Source: Elgaria multicarinata webbii
Taxonomy: Eukaryota; Chordata; Lepidosauria; Squamata; Anguidae
Assembly (NCBI RefSeq): GCF_023053635.1
Contig: NC_086175.1
Coordinates: 121,718,740 to 121,782,739, forward strand
Direction of reading: 5' to 3'
DNA: 64,000 nucleotides
Under the pieces are notes generated by a model. That model did no database searches. It was not told the origin of the DNA and saw only the letters and a program-made list of their open reading frames with translations. Positions 43,826 through 55,194 of this stretch are shown here, one piece after another. A program made the translations under genes and the position numbers. How positions within the stretch are numbered: the stretch's first letter is position 1; each line of letters begins with the position of its first letter.

Positions 43826-44019
43826 TTAATCCAAACAGAACACTTTGATTATCCTAACATGAAAACATTTTAAATTCATTATAATGGCCATTTTAAACAA
43901 GTGTTTTGCCATGTCCTAAGATACATTTTTAAAAAGCAAACCAAAAGGTTTCTTACTTTTGGTTTCTTACCCCCTCACCTCAATTTTGGGCCACGGGCTG
44001 TCCGTATGTTTTAAAATCT

Positions 44020-44385
44020 TCACGGTGGCACTGCGTTGGTTATACAATGCAGGAGCTACTGTGGAGATTTCCTGCAAAGTGATAGATTTAAAAAGTTGGG
44101 GGACTTACCCTGACTTTTTTATGCTGGAGCGAGGTGAACACAGCCCTTCTGCTGTCTGATCTCGCTCGAGTGTCGAGACAGACAGTAGGGGGAAGGCAAC
44201 CCCTGATTGGTCACTAGAAGCCCTGGCAGAGGGCGTGCTTGGCAAGCCAAGTGGCCACTGGAAAGCCTGAGCTGCCTTCTGCATCAGGATTAGCCATCGC
44301 TGCCCTGCAGCACTGAAAGCATAGGGTTTTCTCAAAAGCAGTGGCAACCTGGCACCTTGAAGGCAACCTCCAGGTCTCAGCCCCA
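44020..44385. mobile_element. Non-autonomous TIR element (gggctgcttatatgg family), diverged
   Basis: It shares 'ggtggcactgcgttggttat acaatgcaggagctac', 'gtgatagatttaaaaagttg ggggacttaccc' and 'ggattagccatcgctgccct gcagcactgaaag' with the other two copies. Confidence 0.6.
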
Positions 44386-44600
44386 CATCCTGCTCTCATT
44401 GCCAGATTTCTGGCATCTTGGAACAGATAACAATGTATATCTGAAGCATGTGCAGAGTGCCTTTCCCTCAATAGCACTGAATACTTCCAACTGACCCATA
44501 TATATTTGACAACAAGGGAAATAGGATTTCAGGTGAAAAGGTCTGTATTATTTATTTTAGTATCTATATCCTGCCTTTCTTTGCCAAACCTGCCTACAGA

Positions 44601-44601
<1 letters not shown>

Positions 44602-44651
<50 letters not shown>

Positions 44652-44653
44652 TC
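44602..44653. repeat. (AAT)n microsatellite
   Basis: About 17 units following an antisense LINE tail at 44540-44600. Confidence 0.95.
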
Positions 44654-44835
44654 ACATCAGTAACCAGCATCACATCAAAAAACTATACAGAAAACCTTCA
44701 GAAACGGAACATATATCCGCACCAACATCCAGAAAGCACTCAGACAGCATGTCCTGGTAATGCCCATCATGTCTGTCTAGAAAAACTTCCATGAATGAGA
44801 AAAGAGATGATGATGATGATGATGACGAGGGACAT

Positions 44836-45056
44836 CAGGAAAAAGCTGGACATCAGGAAAAACTTCCTGACTGTTAGAGCAGTACGACAATGGAATCAGT
44901 TACCTAGGGAGGTTGTGGGCTTTCCCACACTAGAGGCATTCAAGAGGCAGCTGGACAAGCATCTGTCAGGGATGCTTTAGGGTGAATTCCTGCATTGAGT
45001 AGGGTGTTGGACTCGATGGCCTTGTAGGCCCCTTCCAACTCTGCTATTCTATGATG
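44836..45056 (+). mobile_element. CR1 3' end
   Basis: 'ctggacatcaggaaaaactt cctgactgttagagcagtac' through 'ttggactcgatggccttgta ggccccttccaactctgcta ttctatgatg', followed by (GAT)n. Confidence 0.92.
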
Positions 45057-45119
45057 ATGATGATGATGATGATGATAGTAAGTTAAATACAATTCTAAAA
45101 ACAAGAGTACAAATGTCAT

Positions 45120-45345
45120 AGGGAAAGGGCATAGCTCAGTGGTACAGCACATGGTTTGAGGTTGCACATTCAGTCTTTACATTTCTAGGGCTCGGAAAAC
45201 TGTCTCTGTAGCCCTGGAGACAGCTGCCAGTCAATACTGTCTCCCACCAAACCCTGTCTCCCCTCCCCCACCCCATGCTCTGTAGGTTCAGCTGGCATCA
45301 ACGTTCTGTTAGCTGAGGTTTCTGCCAGGCATTTAAAAATGTATT
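45120..45345 (+). repeat. SINE, tRNA-Ala-like head
   Basis: 'gggcatagctcagtggtaca gcacatgg' is the A box region. 'tagccctggagacagctgcc agtcaata' is the body of the same family as 20535-20705. The B box is degraded, so it is not a tRNA gene. Confidence 0.7.
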
Positions 45346-45622
45346 TCTTTAATTCATAAGTGTATGAAGTTCTGTGTGTGCCTAGGATGTCCCCCAAGTA
45401 TGTAGAAACCACTGCCTTATTTTTGGGAGTATCATCTTGCTCATCCCCTCTGATGCTGAATTATCTCCTCCTAACCTACCACTTCTACTCTAGCACAGTA
45501 TTACTGTACAAGTACCAATGAAAAGCTTCTTTAGATTAAGGGGAAATTGTGATTCCTTACCAGGGCTTTGCTTTCGGCTGCTCTTGCACAATAATGGGCT
45601 GCATTACACAGGCAGAGAGGAA

Positions 45623-46068
45623 TGAGAAAACAAGGCCAGAATCCTTGATATACCTGCTGTATATGTAGGCCTCTATATGTAGTTTGGTTTTTGCAAATGA
45701 ACTGCATGATGGAATCGGAATGTTTGTGCCTGAATGTGCTGTAATGCTAAAACTGTTATATCGCCAAGGAAATGCTTAAGTGGGATTTCTAACTGTCAAG
45801 TCCAAATAAGCTAGGACTTAATAAGGACTGACCATCCAGGCCAATCTGACATTGCCAGAAGAGTTATCGGCCATCTGTTAATAAGGTATAATGAAGAAGT
45901 TTTCTTTGCTCTGTCTTTGTTTTGGTTTATAACTTTGCTAACTGCTAAGATGCTACTGTGTATAAATATACCTGCTTTTCACACTGCCGAGAATTTCTTT
46001 GTCTGTAGAACTTTCTCCATACAGCTGTATTATGCTCAATAAAACAGAGTGGATTTTTATCTTTGACA
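45623..46068 (+). mobile_element. 5' LTR of the retrovirus remnant (family B)
   Basis: About 446 bp with TG...CA ends, a 'gtgtataaatatacctgc' promoter region and an 'aataaaacagag' signal. It matches about 49926-50225. Confidence 0.7.
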
Positions 46069-46779
46069 GGGTGACCACGTGGTCTATAATGGAAAACTTC
46101 CCCTGCTGTCAGTGTTCCTAGCCCTGAATGGGACAGTGCCCTGTAGTGGGTGCTTTGCAGTCCAACTTCGGCTGCACATGGTAGGAAATCCCAAAGCATT
46201 TCAGCAGAATCAGGATATCCAGGGTTGTTTAAAGAACTGAATTACCAGGGGAAGGCACAGGAGATGTGCACCTTCATCAAACAACACTGTCAAACTACGT
46301 CATCAAAAGGACCCGTGAACTTCTGCGAGTGGCCAGTCATGAGCGTCCTTTGTTTTGCTTGTGTGAAGAAGCTCCAAATTCCACAAAAAGGCTGATTCCT
46401 GTTACTTTACTCTTCTGGTACTTACAGCCATTGCCACATCTATACTACAGGTTTAAATGGGTTCAATAGTAATTCCTTTTCTCAGGGGGAACCTTGCAAA
46501 CTAGATCTGAATGATGGGTTAGGGATCATTAACATTCAGCACCCTCACCAAACTACAATTCCCAGGATTCTTTGAGGGCAGCCATGACAATTAATCTGGT
46601 ATTAAACTGATATAGTTTGTAATGCGGATACATGTTTCAGCCTTAATGACATAGAGAACAGCCATGCACACGACTGAGGTGAGTTAAGAGATTTGTCACA
46701 AAGGCAGTTCAGTCCTATGCAGTTTTACTTAGTAAGCCCCTTTGCTTTCAATTGGATTTACTCCCAAATACATACTGTG

Positions 46780-47190
46780 ATTCAATTCCTTGATAACCTC
46801 AAGACTGGACTACTGTAATGTTCTCCATGTGGTGTTGTCCTCGAGGCTGCACCACACATTCTTCACACAGCGCATTGTTATGTTATGGAACTCACTACCA
46901 CAAGATGTAATGATGGCCACCAATCTGGATGGCTTTAAAAGGGGGTTGGATAAATTCCTGGAGGCAAAGGCTATCAATGGCTACTAGCCCTGATGGTTGT
47001 GTGCTATCTCCAGTATTCGAGGCTGTAAGCCTGTGTGCACCAGTTGCTGGGAAACATGGGTGGGAAGGTGCTGTTGCACCATGTCCTGCTTTGTTGGTCC
47101 CTGGCTGATGGCTGGTTGGCCTCTGTGTGAACAGAGTGCTGGACTAGATGGACCCTTGGTCTGATCCAGCATGGCACTTCTTATGTTCTT
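46780..47190 (+). mobile_element. CR1/L3-like LINE 3' end
   Basis: 'ctcactaccacaagatgtaa tgatggccaccaatctggat ggctttaaa' through 'gctggactagatggaccctt ggtctgatccagcatggcac'. This is the fullest copy of this family; it is inserted in the retrovirus remnant. Confidence 0.8.
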
Positions 47191-47289
47191 GTTTCATTGA
47201 TTGGAAGGCCCTACCACGTACACATAAAACCAGTGCTGAAAAAGCTGCACTTGCAGCCAAGCCATGTTCAAAGTAGAATTGACATAAAG

Positions 47290-47430
47290 CTCTAATCATA
47301 AGAACCTAAGAGGTGCCATGCTGGATCAGACCAAGGGTCCATCTAGTCCAGCATTTTGTTCACACAGTAGCCAACCAGCTGCCCATGAGAAACCCACAAG
47401 CAGGACATGAGTGCAACTATTACAGATTTT
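47290..47430 (-). mobile_element. CR1/L3-like LINE 3' fragment, inverted
   Basis: 'gtgccatgctggatcagacc aagggtccatctagtccagc' is the complement of the end at 47100-47190. Confidence 0.78.
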
Positions 47431-47684
47431 TCTTCTGTAACCCTTCACTGAAATGAAGGGTATAGAAAATTGATCAATTTTAATTTGCTGTTTTAATATA
47501 TATTTTAAAAATCTTTTTACTATTTTATTCCTATGTTCACCGCTCCAGAATCTATTTTAGATATGGAGTGGTATATAAATAATGTAAAGAAAAGCAAATA
47601 AACATAATATGCAACTGATATGTCAGTGACAAATTAATCATTGTCTCAAGAGCTGTATATGTGTTTTAGCCCAGAAAACTGGAT

Positions 47685-48090
47685 GTTTCTGTCAGGTTTT
47701 CTTGTTAACCTTAACAGTAATTAATGTCAGATTATTGGCAGAGACTTGCAAGCTCAGAACACCTGTTGGTGATTGAGTGAAGGAAGTAAAAGGCTCGCTC
47801 TTTCACAGCACTGTGTGGAGGCTTGAGGGTGTGGTATAAGCTGCTGCCAGGGAAGAGAGTATGCTGTTTTGATGTAAAGAGACCTTTTGCCAAGAAGAAC
47901 TGTAAAGCTGTTATGCTTGCTATGATTTATGGTGAGACAATTACTTTGTTATCAGTTGATGATACCAGCCTGGTTGTTTTGTTTTGAAAGACTTCTCTAA
48001 AATAAAGCACTAAGGATTCAAAGCTCACGCTTGCGTTTATCTGCATGGAGGAATTTGTACAACGCTACTTATTTCCCCCCAACAGTTTCC
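47685..48090 (+). mobile_element. LTR-like segment, fossil (tentative)
   Basis: It has an LTR-like order: a promoter-like part, 'aataaagcactaaggattca' and an end near 'cttatttccccccaaca'. No partner was found. Boundaries are uncertain. Confidence 0.35.
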
Positions 48091-48914
48091 TGGGCATTCC
48101 TTCCTCAGTTGATAATGTTTCTAGTTTATGACTGTTATTGCTCTTAATACATTGTGACCCCCTAGATTTACACTATCCTATTTTGACACTAGAACCTCCA
48201 TTGTGTATTTAACCACTTTGTATAATTTCCAAGGTCTTGAGGCAGATGATTTCCTGTCACCCACTACCCAGTCCTTTTTGAGGGCAGAAATTGAACTTGG
48301 TACCTTCTACATGCACTGACCTATGGTTCCTCCCCAATGGTACCTCAAAATTAAATGGCACTCCCAAGATCTGCCATGAGGATCCATGTCTTGCATTGTA
48401 AGAAAGTCCTGCCTCTCTTGGATCCAGGCGTCCCTGACATGGTTACAGCTTCTGCTTCAGCATTACTCCCTGGGTTCCAGGATAAAGACACCCAGGACCT
48501 CCCTCAGCCTGAGGAGAGGAGACCAGCACTCCAGCATACAACCTGAGGTCTAGGAAGGGTACATATTAACCTACCCTCCTAGTGACTGCCTCAAGTGATA
48601 CTCTAAGAGGTCACTAACAAAGACAGGTTGTTGCCAATATTGACATGAAGCGTCAGTCTACCTACCTAGATCTATGCAGCGTACGACAAGGAAGTCCCTA
48701 TCCTAGAGGCAACGGACTTCAATCCTAGACAACACAAAACATAAATTGCATACCCCAGAACATGCACCCAACAAACAAGTCTGCTGGACTTTGCCCAGTA
48801 ACTTAAAATATCTTGCCCCCCTGGTTCTGGTTGATCCTTATTTTCTTCCTCCTATGTGGAATTGCCTTATTGTACTTTTATGCTATGGGCAGGAATAAAA
48901 CTGAATATATATTT

Positions 48915-49132
48915 TTAATTTATTATTGCATTTATATCCTGCCTTTTTTCCTCCAAGGAACCCAAAGCAGTGTACATAATCCTCCAACAACCCTGTGAGG
49001 TAGGATGAGCTAAGGGTCTGTGGCTGGCCCAAAGTCACCCAGTGGGTTTCTATGGCTGAGTGGGGACTAGAACTCGGATCTCCTGACTCCCAGTCCAACA
49101 CTTTAGCCACTACATCACACCTTATCCAATTG
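48915..49132 (-). repeat. tRNA-derived SINE, nearly full length
   Basis: The minus strand runs from the head 'gtgatgtagtggctaaagtg ttggactgggagtcaggaga' through 'gggtgactttgggccagcca' to the tail 'aggcaggatataaatgcaat'. A and B box-like regions are visible. Confidence 0.85.
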
Positions 49133-49236
49133 TATGCCAAAGTACCAGGGAAGTTTTGTTGAGGTTGAAATGGTTCTGCCTTTAGGGTAAGGAGAAGTAA
49201 ATGTGATATTACTTATGTTGTAAATGGTGGCTGAAC

Positions 49237-49500
49237 ATGGGACATGTTTACCTAACTCGAGTCCTTCTTTTCCAGGATATTATACGCATGAGACCTCAGT
49301 GCAATTATGGGTTCACTGCCTTAGCAGGCTATTATTTTGTCTGTGGGAATAAAGCATACAAAAACCTCCCCTTTGGATGGGGACGTTATGTGCCTGTGTT
49401 ATTACCTGCTATTAGAGTGCTTGACCACCTTCCTGAAAGTAAAATCAGGAAAGCTAGCGATGCCAGAGAAGGAAATAAAATCTCAAAGTCCACTCATTGA
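49237..49500 (+). pseudogene. env-like remnant of the retrovirus fossil
   Basis: The reading YYFVCGNKAYKNLPFGWG followed by VPVLLPAIRVL resembles the conserved segment of gamma-type Env proteins near the surface/transmembrane border. It is a short remnant of a broken gene, next to the right LTR and in the same orientation. Confidence 0.6.
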
Positions 49501-49504
49501 TAGT

Positions 49505-49720
49505 CAAGTGCTTGATGGCATATTGTTTCCTATGTATTTAATTTATTTATTAAAAGATTTATATCCCACCCTATATCACAACGATCTCAGGGTGGCATAC
49601 AGATAAAATCATACATATAAAATAGAACAATGAATATACAATTCTAAAACAAATTAAACCATTGATGTATTAAAACCAATATGAAATGTTAGAACAGTAA
49701 AATCCAATTAAAACAAGACA
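49505..49720 (-). repeat. LINE tail, inverted, in the retrovirus remnant
   Basis: The complement of '...ccaccctgagatcgttgtga tatagggtgggatataaatc', the L2-type tail as at 9500-9550. Confidence 0.65.
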
Positions 49721-49925
49721 GTTTTAAATTTAGCCATCAAGGGCTTTATGTAGGGTGCAAAGGCTGTATTAAATCTACTACTAATGCTGTCAGAAAGATA
49801 GAATTGAAACAAATGGTTAGTGTTATGCAGAGAAAGATGCTTGTAGAAGAGAAAGAGAGATTGAACTATTGATGGCAAAGCAAGCTTAATGTGGTTGATG
49901 GGCCTGGAAGGCCCTAAGGGGGAGC

Positions 49926-50225
49926 TGAGAAAACAAGGCCCAAAGCCTTGATATACCTGCCCTATATGTAGCTTGGTTCTTGCAAGTGAACTGCATGATG
50001 GGATTGGAATAACGTATGTGCCCAAATGTGCTATTATGCTAAAACTCTTATATCATCAAGGAAATGCTTAATTGGAATTTCTAACTCTCAAGACCTCTTG
50101 ATATAGAAGAAAACAAATAGGCTAGGACTTAATAAGGGAGACTGACCATCCAGGTCAAGTTGACATTTCCAGAAGAGTTATGGGCCATCTGTTAAGAAGG
50201 TATAATGAAAAAGCAGCATAATTAA
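49926..50225 (+). mobile_element. 3' LTR of the retrovirus remnant (family B), partial
   Basis: It matches the left LTR from 'tgagaaaacaaggcc' through 'tatgggccatctgttaagaa ggtataatgaa' and then stops. It is shorter than the left LTR. Confidence 0.7.
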
Positions 50226-50239
50226 AGTAGGCAAATGTG

Positions 50240-51500
50240 TGTTTAGGTTTGCGGCCTTAATTTCAGGTTCTGAACTTCCCTGGGATTTCCATTCTGTTGG
50301 AAAAGCAAGGATGCATATGTGGTGGAGTATACCCAATAACTACCCTGGAATATTTATGAACATTAGTTTTCCAGATACAATATCTTGTAAAAGGTATAGT
50401 ATGTTTGGCACATCTGTTCACTACTGGCGTTGCAGTTTGCCACCAGCAGAGGGAATCTGTGAACTGAAAAGTCCATTGTCAAGAGTGACATAAGGCTTCT
50501 TTAAACGAGTGATTTATAGCACATTCATGACTGGCCACTCACGGATGTTCGCAGATCATCTTGACGATACCGTGGGCCTCCTGCACCTCTCCCACTCCTT
50601 TCCCCGTTTTTTCGGTAAAAAAATAAATCTCGGAAACCCTGATTCTTCTGAAATATGTTGGGTTTTGTCAGGATTTCCTGCTGTGTGCAGTCGGAAATTG
50701 TGCTATAAAACACTCACTAGAGGGCGCTGTCCCATTAAACTGAACAGACTGGGAGGTTTTACATTACAAGTCATGTGGTCGCTTCACTCTTCCCATGTAA
50801 TTCAGCTCATTTTAAATGTGGAAGAGAAGAAGGAAGCAGAGCAAGGAAACACGATTCCCCCGCCCCGTCTGAAAGTCCTCATAGAACAAAGTGTTTTTCA
50901 ACAAAGATGGACCCAACAACTCACATAAAGAGAGGCCATCACCATGTTGCAGAGTGATGGGCAGGGCAGGAGAAGAGTTGCAGAAAGAAATAGCCCATTG
51001 GGTTGCAGCAGGGGCAGATTGTGGCCAAGAGAAAGATGCCATATATGTGTGTAATTCTACTTTTGCCTTAAGCCATGGCAAGAGAAGATAACATGAAGGA
51101 AACAAGACAGGGGAATAACTAGGCTCTGGGTCGAGGCTAGATATGTGGCATGATGGAAGGATTTGTCTGTTTCAGTCTTCTTCAAACTAGCACATTACTA
51201 GAAATGTATAAACACTTCTAGAGATTTTATGTTCAAATATTTAAGGGTACTTCCAGATTAGGCTTTTATCACACCATCACCCTGCCTCATTCACAGAACT
51301 TTTCAGGGGGTCAAGATGGCATCGGCTTCTACTTGTAATCCTCCTGTTTTCCCACTGCTTCTTCCAAATTTACATCTTCCATCTTTTTTTCTTACCACAG
51401 GAAATCGTTAAAGAAAAAAAGACAGAATAACTTTTTTTGGTCGTGCTAGGAGTGCTCCGTCTGGAAGCACCCTTAGGAAAAAAATTATTGCTTGTATGAC
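50240..51500. other. Unassigned DNA with one short shared repeat
   Basis: At 50505-50560 'tttatagcacattcatgact ggccactcacggatgttcg' is the inverted relative of words at 13955-13995 and 46300-46345, an unclassified short repeat. No gene recognised in the rest. Confidence 0.45.
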
Positions 51501-51524
51501 AATTTGGGGGAAATTGGATCTTTC

Positions 51525-51770
51525 AAAATGTGGACATACCAATGCATGTTGAAGATATCGGGGAAACAAATGAAGACATACTACTACATAGAGTAAGCAA
51601 GCAAATGGAATTAATAAATAACATCAAAAGAAGAAAATTACAATATATTGGTCACATTATTCAAGGAGAAAAATACATCATACTTCAACTTATTATACAA
51701 AGGAAAATTGAAGGAAAAAGATCAGTGGGAAGAAGACAAACATCATGGTTAAAGAACTTGAGGGAATGAT
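51525..51770 (+). mobile_element. LINE reverse transcriptase C-terminal fragment (RTE-like)
   Basis: The reading IKRRKLQYIGHII ... LQLIIQRKIEGKRSVGRRQTSWLKNLRE matches the C-terminal tail typical of RTE/BovB-like endonuclease-reverse transcriptase ORFs. This is the only trace of this LINE type I saw. 5'-truncated, old. Confidence 0.65.
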
Positions 51771-51789
51771 ATAGCTGTGCTCCTATACA

Positions 51790-51935
51790 ATTCTCCCATA
51801 CTAGAGGCATTCAAGAGGCAGCTGGACAAACATATCAGGCATGCTTTAAGATGGATTCCTCCATTGAGCAGGGGGTTGGACTCAATGGCCTTATAGGATC
51901 CTTCCAACTCTACTGTTTTATGATTGCATGATTTA
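51790..51935 (+). mobile_element. CR1 3' end
   Basis: 'ttctcccatactagaggcat tcaagaggcagctggacaaa' through 'ccttccaactctactgtttt atgattgcatga'. Confidence 0.88.
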
Positions 51936-51939
51936 GAGT

Positions 51940-52730
51940 AGCAGCATCAAAAACAAAAATAGCTGCAATAATAGCTGACCTCCGATAGGAGAAGGCACCC
52001 TAGGGAGAAGCTTGTATGGGTGATTTGGAGATGTTGATCATTTTGAGTTTGGAATACTTTGCAAATAAAGTTAGATGCTAGGAGATCAACACAAATAAAC
52101 TGATGGAGTCAAAGCTTCAATGTTTATTTTACAAGCTATTGTACAAGTTCTAAAATGTAGTACTCTGCACTGGGATAAAAATAACAACTGTAGCTTTGCC
52201 TTGCTCCTGTCACTTCCATCAGAGGAGACGCAGCTTTTCACAGGGGCTATCCTAGAGGGGGACGGGAAATATGGAAATGAAGATTGGTAAATACTTTATC
52301 TGTGGGACATTTCCAACTATACGCATGAACAGATCACTGAGTGTGATGAATCAGGCAGTTATTTCTAAACCGAGTTTCAAAACCCATTTAGGGAAGTCAC
52401 AGACATGCCTCTCAACCACAGATCCTTTTCAGTTAGGGATCAAAATTGTTTACAATTTAAACAATCAGGAACAAAACACCTTGAAATGTGTGTATGTGCG
52501 TGAAACCTGTCAACAAGGACATGAAGTTATAGGGTCACTGGTTTAAGGGAAGCTGTAGGCGTTTATGTAAGCTGGGATTCTTTGAAACAATTAGGAAAAC
52601 TAAGTAAAAATGAAGACATTTAGAACTAACTGTGCAATAATGTCTACTAAGAAGCAGGTCCCACTGGGTTCAGTGTGACTGCCTCCCAGGTAAATTGATG
52701 TAGATTACAGCTGAACTGTGATAACGTGGT
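51940..52730. other. Unassigned DNA
   Basis: No exon or confident repeat recognised. Confidence 0.4.
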
Positions 52731-52732
52731 TA

Positions 52733-52960
52733 AAGTATCAGACTAGAAGTAGGAAAAGCTGGGTTCAAATCCCTGCTTAGCCAGGAAGCTCATTAGGAGA
52801 CCATGGGCCGCTGGTCAGCCTCTCTCTCTCTCAGCCTAACCTACCTCACAGGTTCTTTGTTCTAAGAACAAAGTATCTGTTTTGGGAGGGAATAACTACG
52901 TACACTGCCTTACGCTCTTTGGAAGAAGTGCAGGACATAAATGCAATAAACAAACAAGAT
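52733..52960 (+). repeat. tRNA-derived SINE
   Basis: 'ggttaaagtatcagactaga agtaggaaaagctgggttca aatccctgct' carries a B box-like GGTTCAAATCC, then the usual body and the tail 'gcaggacataaatgcaat'. Confidence 0.75.
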
Positions 52961-53234
52961 AGCCTCAGAGAGGGATTACAAACCATTTACTCTGGAGTGA
53001 TCTCCTTCACTTAAGTGGGGCTACTCTGAAGCAAATGAGTTGATTTTTCTCCTGGAAGTTCCCAGAATAAAGCTGGCCTTCACCTGTATGTTGAGATTAT
53101 TTTGATCACCCCATCGACAGTCTGTGAGTGTAGACAACTAGGCACCCCCACAAATCCTCAGTTCTTAGGGGAGAATGCTCCAGTCCTTCTGGGTACTACC
53201 TCAAACCTCTCTTACGTAGCACATCACTGAACTG

Positions 53235-53551
53235 TAGGCTGACCATATGAAAAGGAGGACAGGGCTCCTGTACCTTTAACAGTTGTATTGAAAAGGGAAT
53301 TTCAGCAGGGGTCATTTGTATATAGGGAGAACCTGGTGAAATTTCCTCTTCATCACAACAGTTAAAGCTGAAGGTGCCCTGCCCTCTTTTAAATCTGGTC
53401 ACTCTAGTATAGCTCCTGCAGCTTTAACTGTTGTGATGAGGGAATTTCACCAGGTTCTCCATATATACAAATGACACCTGCTGAAATTCCCTTGTCTATA
53501 CAACTGTTAAAGGTATAGGAGCCCTGTCCTCCTTTTCATACGGTCACCCTA
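53235..53551. mobile_element. hAT-like MITE, complete, with perfect 8-bp target duplication
   Basis: 317 bp from TAGGCTGACC to GGTCACCCTA, flanked by CTGAACTG at 53227-53234 and 53552-53559. It consists of two long inverted halves meeting at 'ggtcactctagta'. Reference copy for the family. Confidence 0.95.
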
Positions 53552-53699
53552 CTGAACTGGGTGCTAAAATGTATGAAGTTGGCCATCTCTGACATGAAGC
53601 AACAAAATGAAATGGAACTAAAAAGCCACACTGCAATCCAAGACAAGTAATGATGAAACTGAGGGCTGCTTTGCATGTAGTATTTGGAAGTCATAAGAA

Positions 53700-53900
53700 G
53701 GAGCCAGCGTGACGTAGGGGCTAGAGTGTTCGTCTATAAACGTGCAAGCCTATGCATAATTTAGCCAGGACTTTTAGTGGGTATCTTGAGATAGGTATCT
53801 GTTTCTCTTTCCATCTAACCTACCTTACAAAGCTGTAGTGTGGATAAAATAGAAAAACATGTCAAGTACCCTGAGCTCCTTGAAACAAAGATGGAGTACC
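53700..53900 (+). repeat. tRNA-derived SINE, degraded
   Basis: The head 'ggagccagcgtgacgtaggg gctagagtgttcg' and 'taacctaccttacaaagctg tagtgtggataaaata'. Confidence 0.6.
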
Positions 53901-54075
53901 AACATGGCGTGGTGAGTGTTTGTTTGTTACGTTTACCCATAATTTTTTACCTCGAGGTTCAAAACCTGACAAACATTGGCATTTACATGTGAAAGTTGAG
54001 CATCCCAGGCAAATGTAGTGAATGCCAGCATTCACTGACGTGTGACGTGACCCTCGCATAACTCACTCTGCTGTT

Positions 54076-54260
54076 TCAAAGTGGCATGTTTTTGTTGGGG
54101 TTGGTGGGAAACGAAGGCGTTAGCGCATTCTTACTTCTTATTACTGCATGCCTGGAGTAGTACTTAGGCTGGGAAAGCAAGCTGTTTTGATTCTGCGATG
54201 TCGGCTTGAAACCTCCCACAGGGAAATTCCTTTTCAAGCTCCAAATTCCTTCCAGAGCCA
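54076..54260 (-). CDS. C11orf97: C11orf97, third (last) coding exon
   Basis: After an acceptor (tttgtatattactgacag) the exon finishes the codon split with exon 2 and reads ALEGIWSLKRNFPVGGFKPT, then SQNQNSLLSQPKYYSRHAVI, ending RSKNALTPSFPTNPNKNMPL and TGA at 54076-54078. The block GIWSLKRN-PVGG-KP and the PK-YSRH block fit what I recall of the conserved C-terminal half of mammalian C11orf97. A GTAAGA donor-like word inside (after HAVIR) leaves open that some transcripts splice on. The human protein has about 126 residues; this model has 127. No catalytic motif is known for the family; it is reported at the ciliary basal body. Confidence 0.9.
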
Positions 54261-54599
54261 CTGTCAGTAATATACAAACAGCATTATTAGAATCAAGGAT
54301 CCAATCTGCCCTTCCATTTCTTATGTGTAATATCCACAAATAGAAATAGTTGTACAATCCACCCACTGATAAACATAGCCAGGTAACTGCAGGTCAGGAA
54401 GGAAACTGCATGACACTTTACAGCCTGTGACAAGCACAAATGTGAAGATTTAGCCTCACATATCTTCTTTCAGTGGTAATACAGAAAGGATACAAATTAG
54501 GACTAAACAACCATATGGTTTAGACCTGGGAACTCTGCAGTGTGGATTGATTTTAATCGTGGTGATTTAAATCACTCATTTAAACGATGATTTAACAGC

Positions 54600-54892
54600 A
54601 CATAATTAAACTATGGCATTCACTACCACAAGATGTAGCAATGGCCACCAATTTGGATGGCATTAAAAAGGGTTTTCAAAAATTCCTGGAGGAGAAGGCT
54701 ACCTGATAGCTATGTGCTACCTTCAGTATGAGAGGCAGTAAGCCTATATACATCAGTTGCTGGATAACATGGGCAGGAGAGTGCTGTTGAGCCCATGTCC
54801 TGTTGCCCTGGTCAACAACTGATTGGCCACTGTGTGAACAGAGTGCTGGACTAGATGGATCGTTGGTCTGATCCAGCGTGGCTCTTCTTATC
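54600..54892 (+). mobile_element. CR1/L3-like LINE 3' end (in C11orf97 intron 2)
   Basis: 'cattcactaccacaagatgt agcaatggccaccaatttgg' through 'gctggactagatggatcgtt ggtctgatccagcgtggctc'. The MITE that follows was inserted in its end. Confidence 0.8.
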
Positions 54893-55194
54893 TAGGGTGA
54901 TCATATGGAAAAAAGGACAGGGTTCCTGTATCTTTAACAGTTGTATAGAAAAGGGAATTTCAGCAGGTGTCATTTGTATTCCCTCTTCATCACAACAGTT
55001 AAAGCTGCAGGAGCCCTGTCCTCTTTTGTATCTGGTCAAGAAGGCAGGGCTCCTGCAGCTTTAACGGTTGTGATGAAAAAGAGGGAATGTCGCCAGGTGC
55101 TGCATGCATACAAATATCACCTGTTTAAATTCCCTTTTCAATACAACTGTTAAAGATATAGGAGCCCTGTCCTCCTTTCCACATGGTCATCCTA
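54893..55194. mobile_element. hAT-like MITE, complete (in C11orf97 intron 2)
   Basis: 302 bp, TAGGGTGATC ... GGTCATCCTA, flanked by ttcttatc (54885-54892) and ttcttctc (55195-55202), which agree at seven of eight bases. Confidence 0.9.

Larger units (their letters stand above)
45623..50225 (+). mobile_element. Endogenous retrovirus remnant, fossil
   Basis: Two related LTRs in the same orientation (45623-46068 and about 49926-50225) enclose a decayed interior. The left LTR has TGAGAAAAC...TTTGACA ends, a TATAAATA box and AATAAAA. An env-like remnant lies just before the right LTR. Gag and pol are not recognisable, and most of the interior is replaced by LINE, SINE and other DNA. The LTRs differ by many changes and a length difference, so the insertion is old and clearly broken in many places. 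Class tentatively gamma-like, from the env remnant. Confidence 0.65.

Noticed and set aside
50509-50928. 139-codon plus-strand frame
   Set aside because: It starts in a short shared repeat and has no domain or codon bias.
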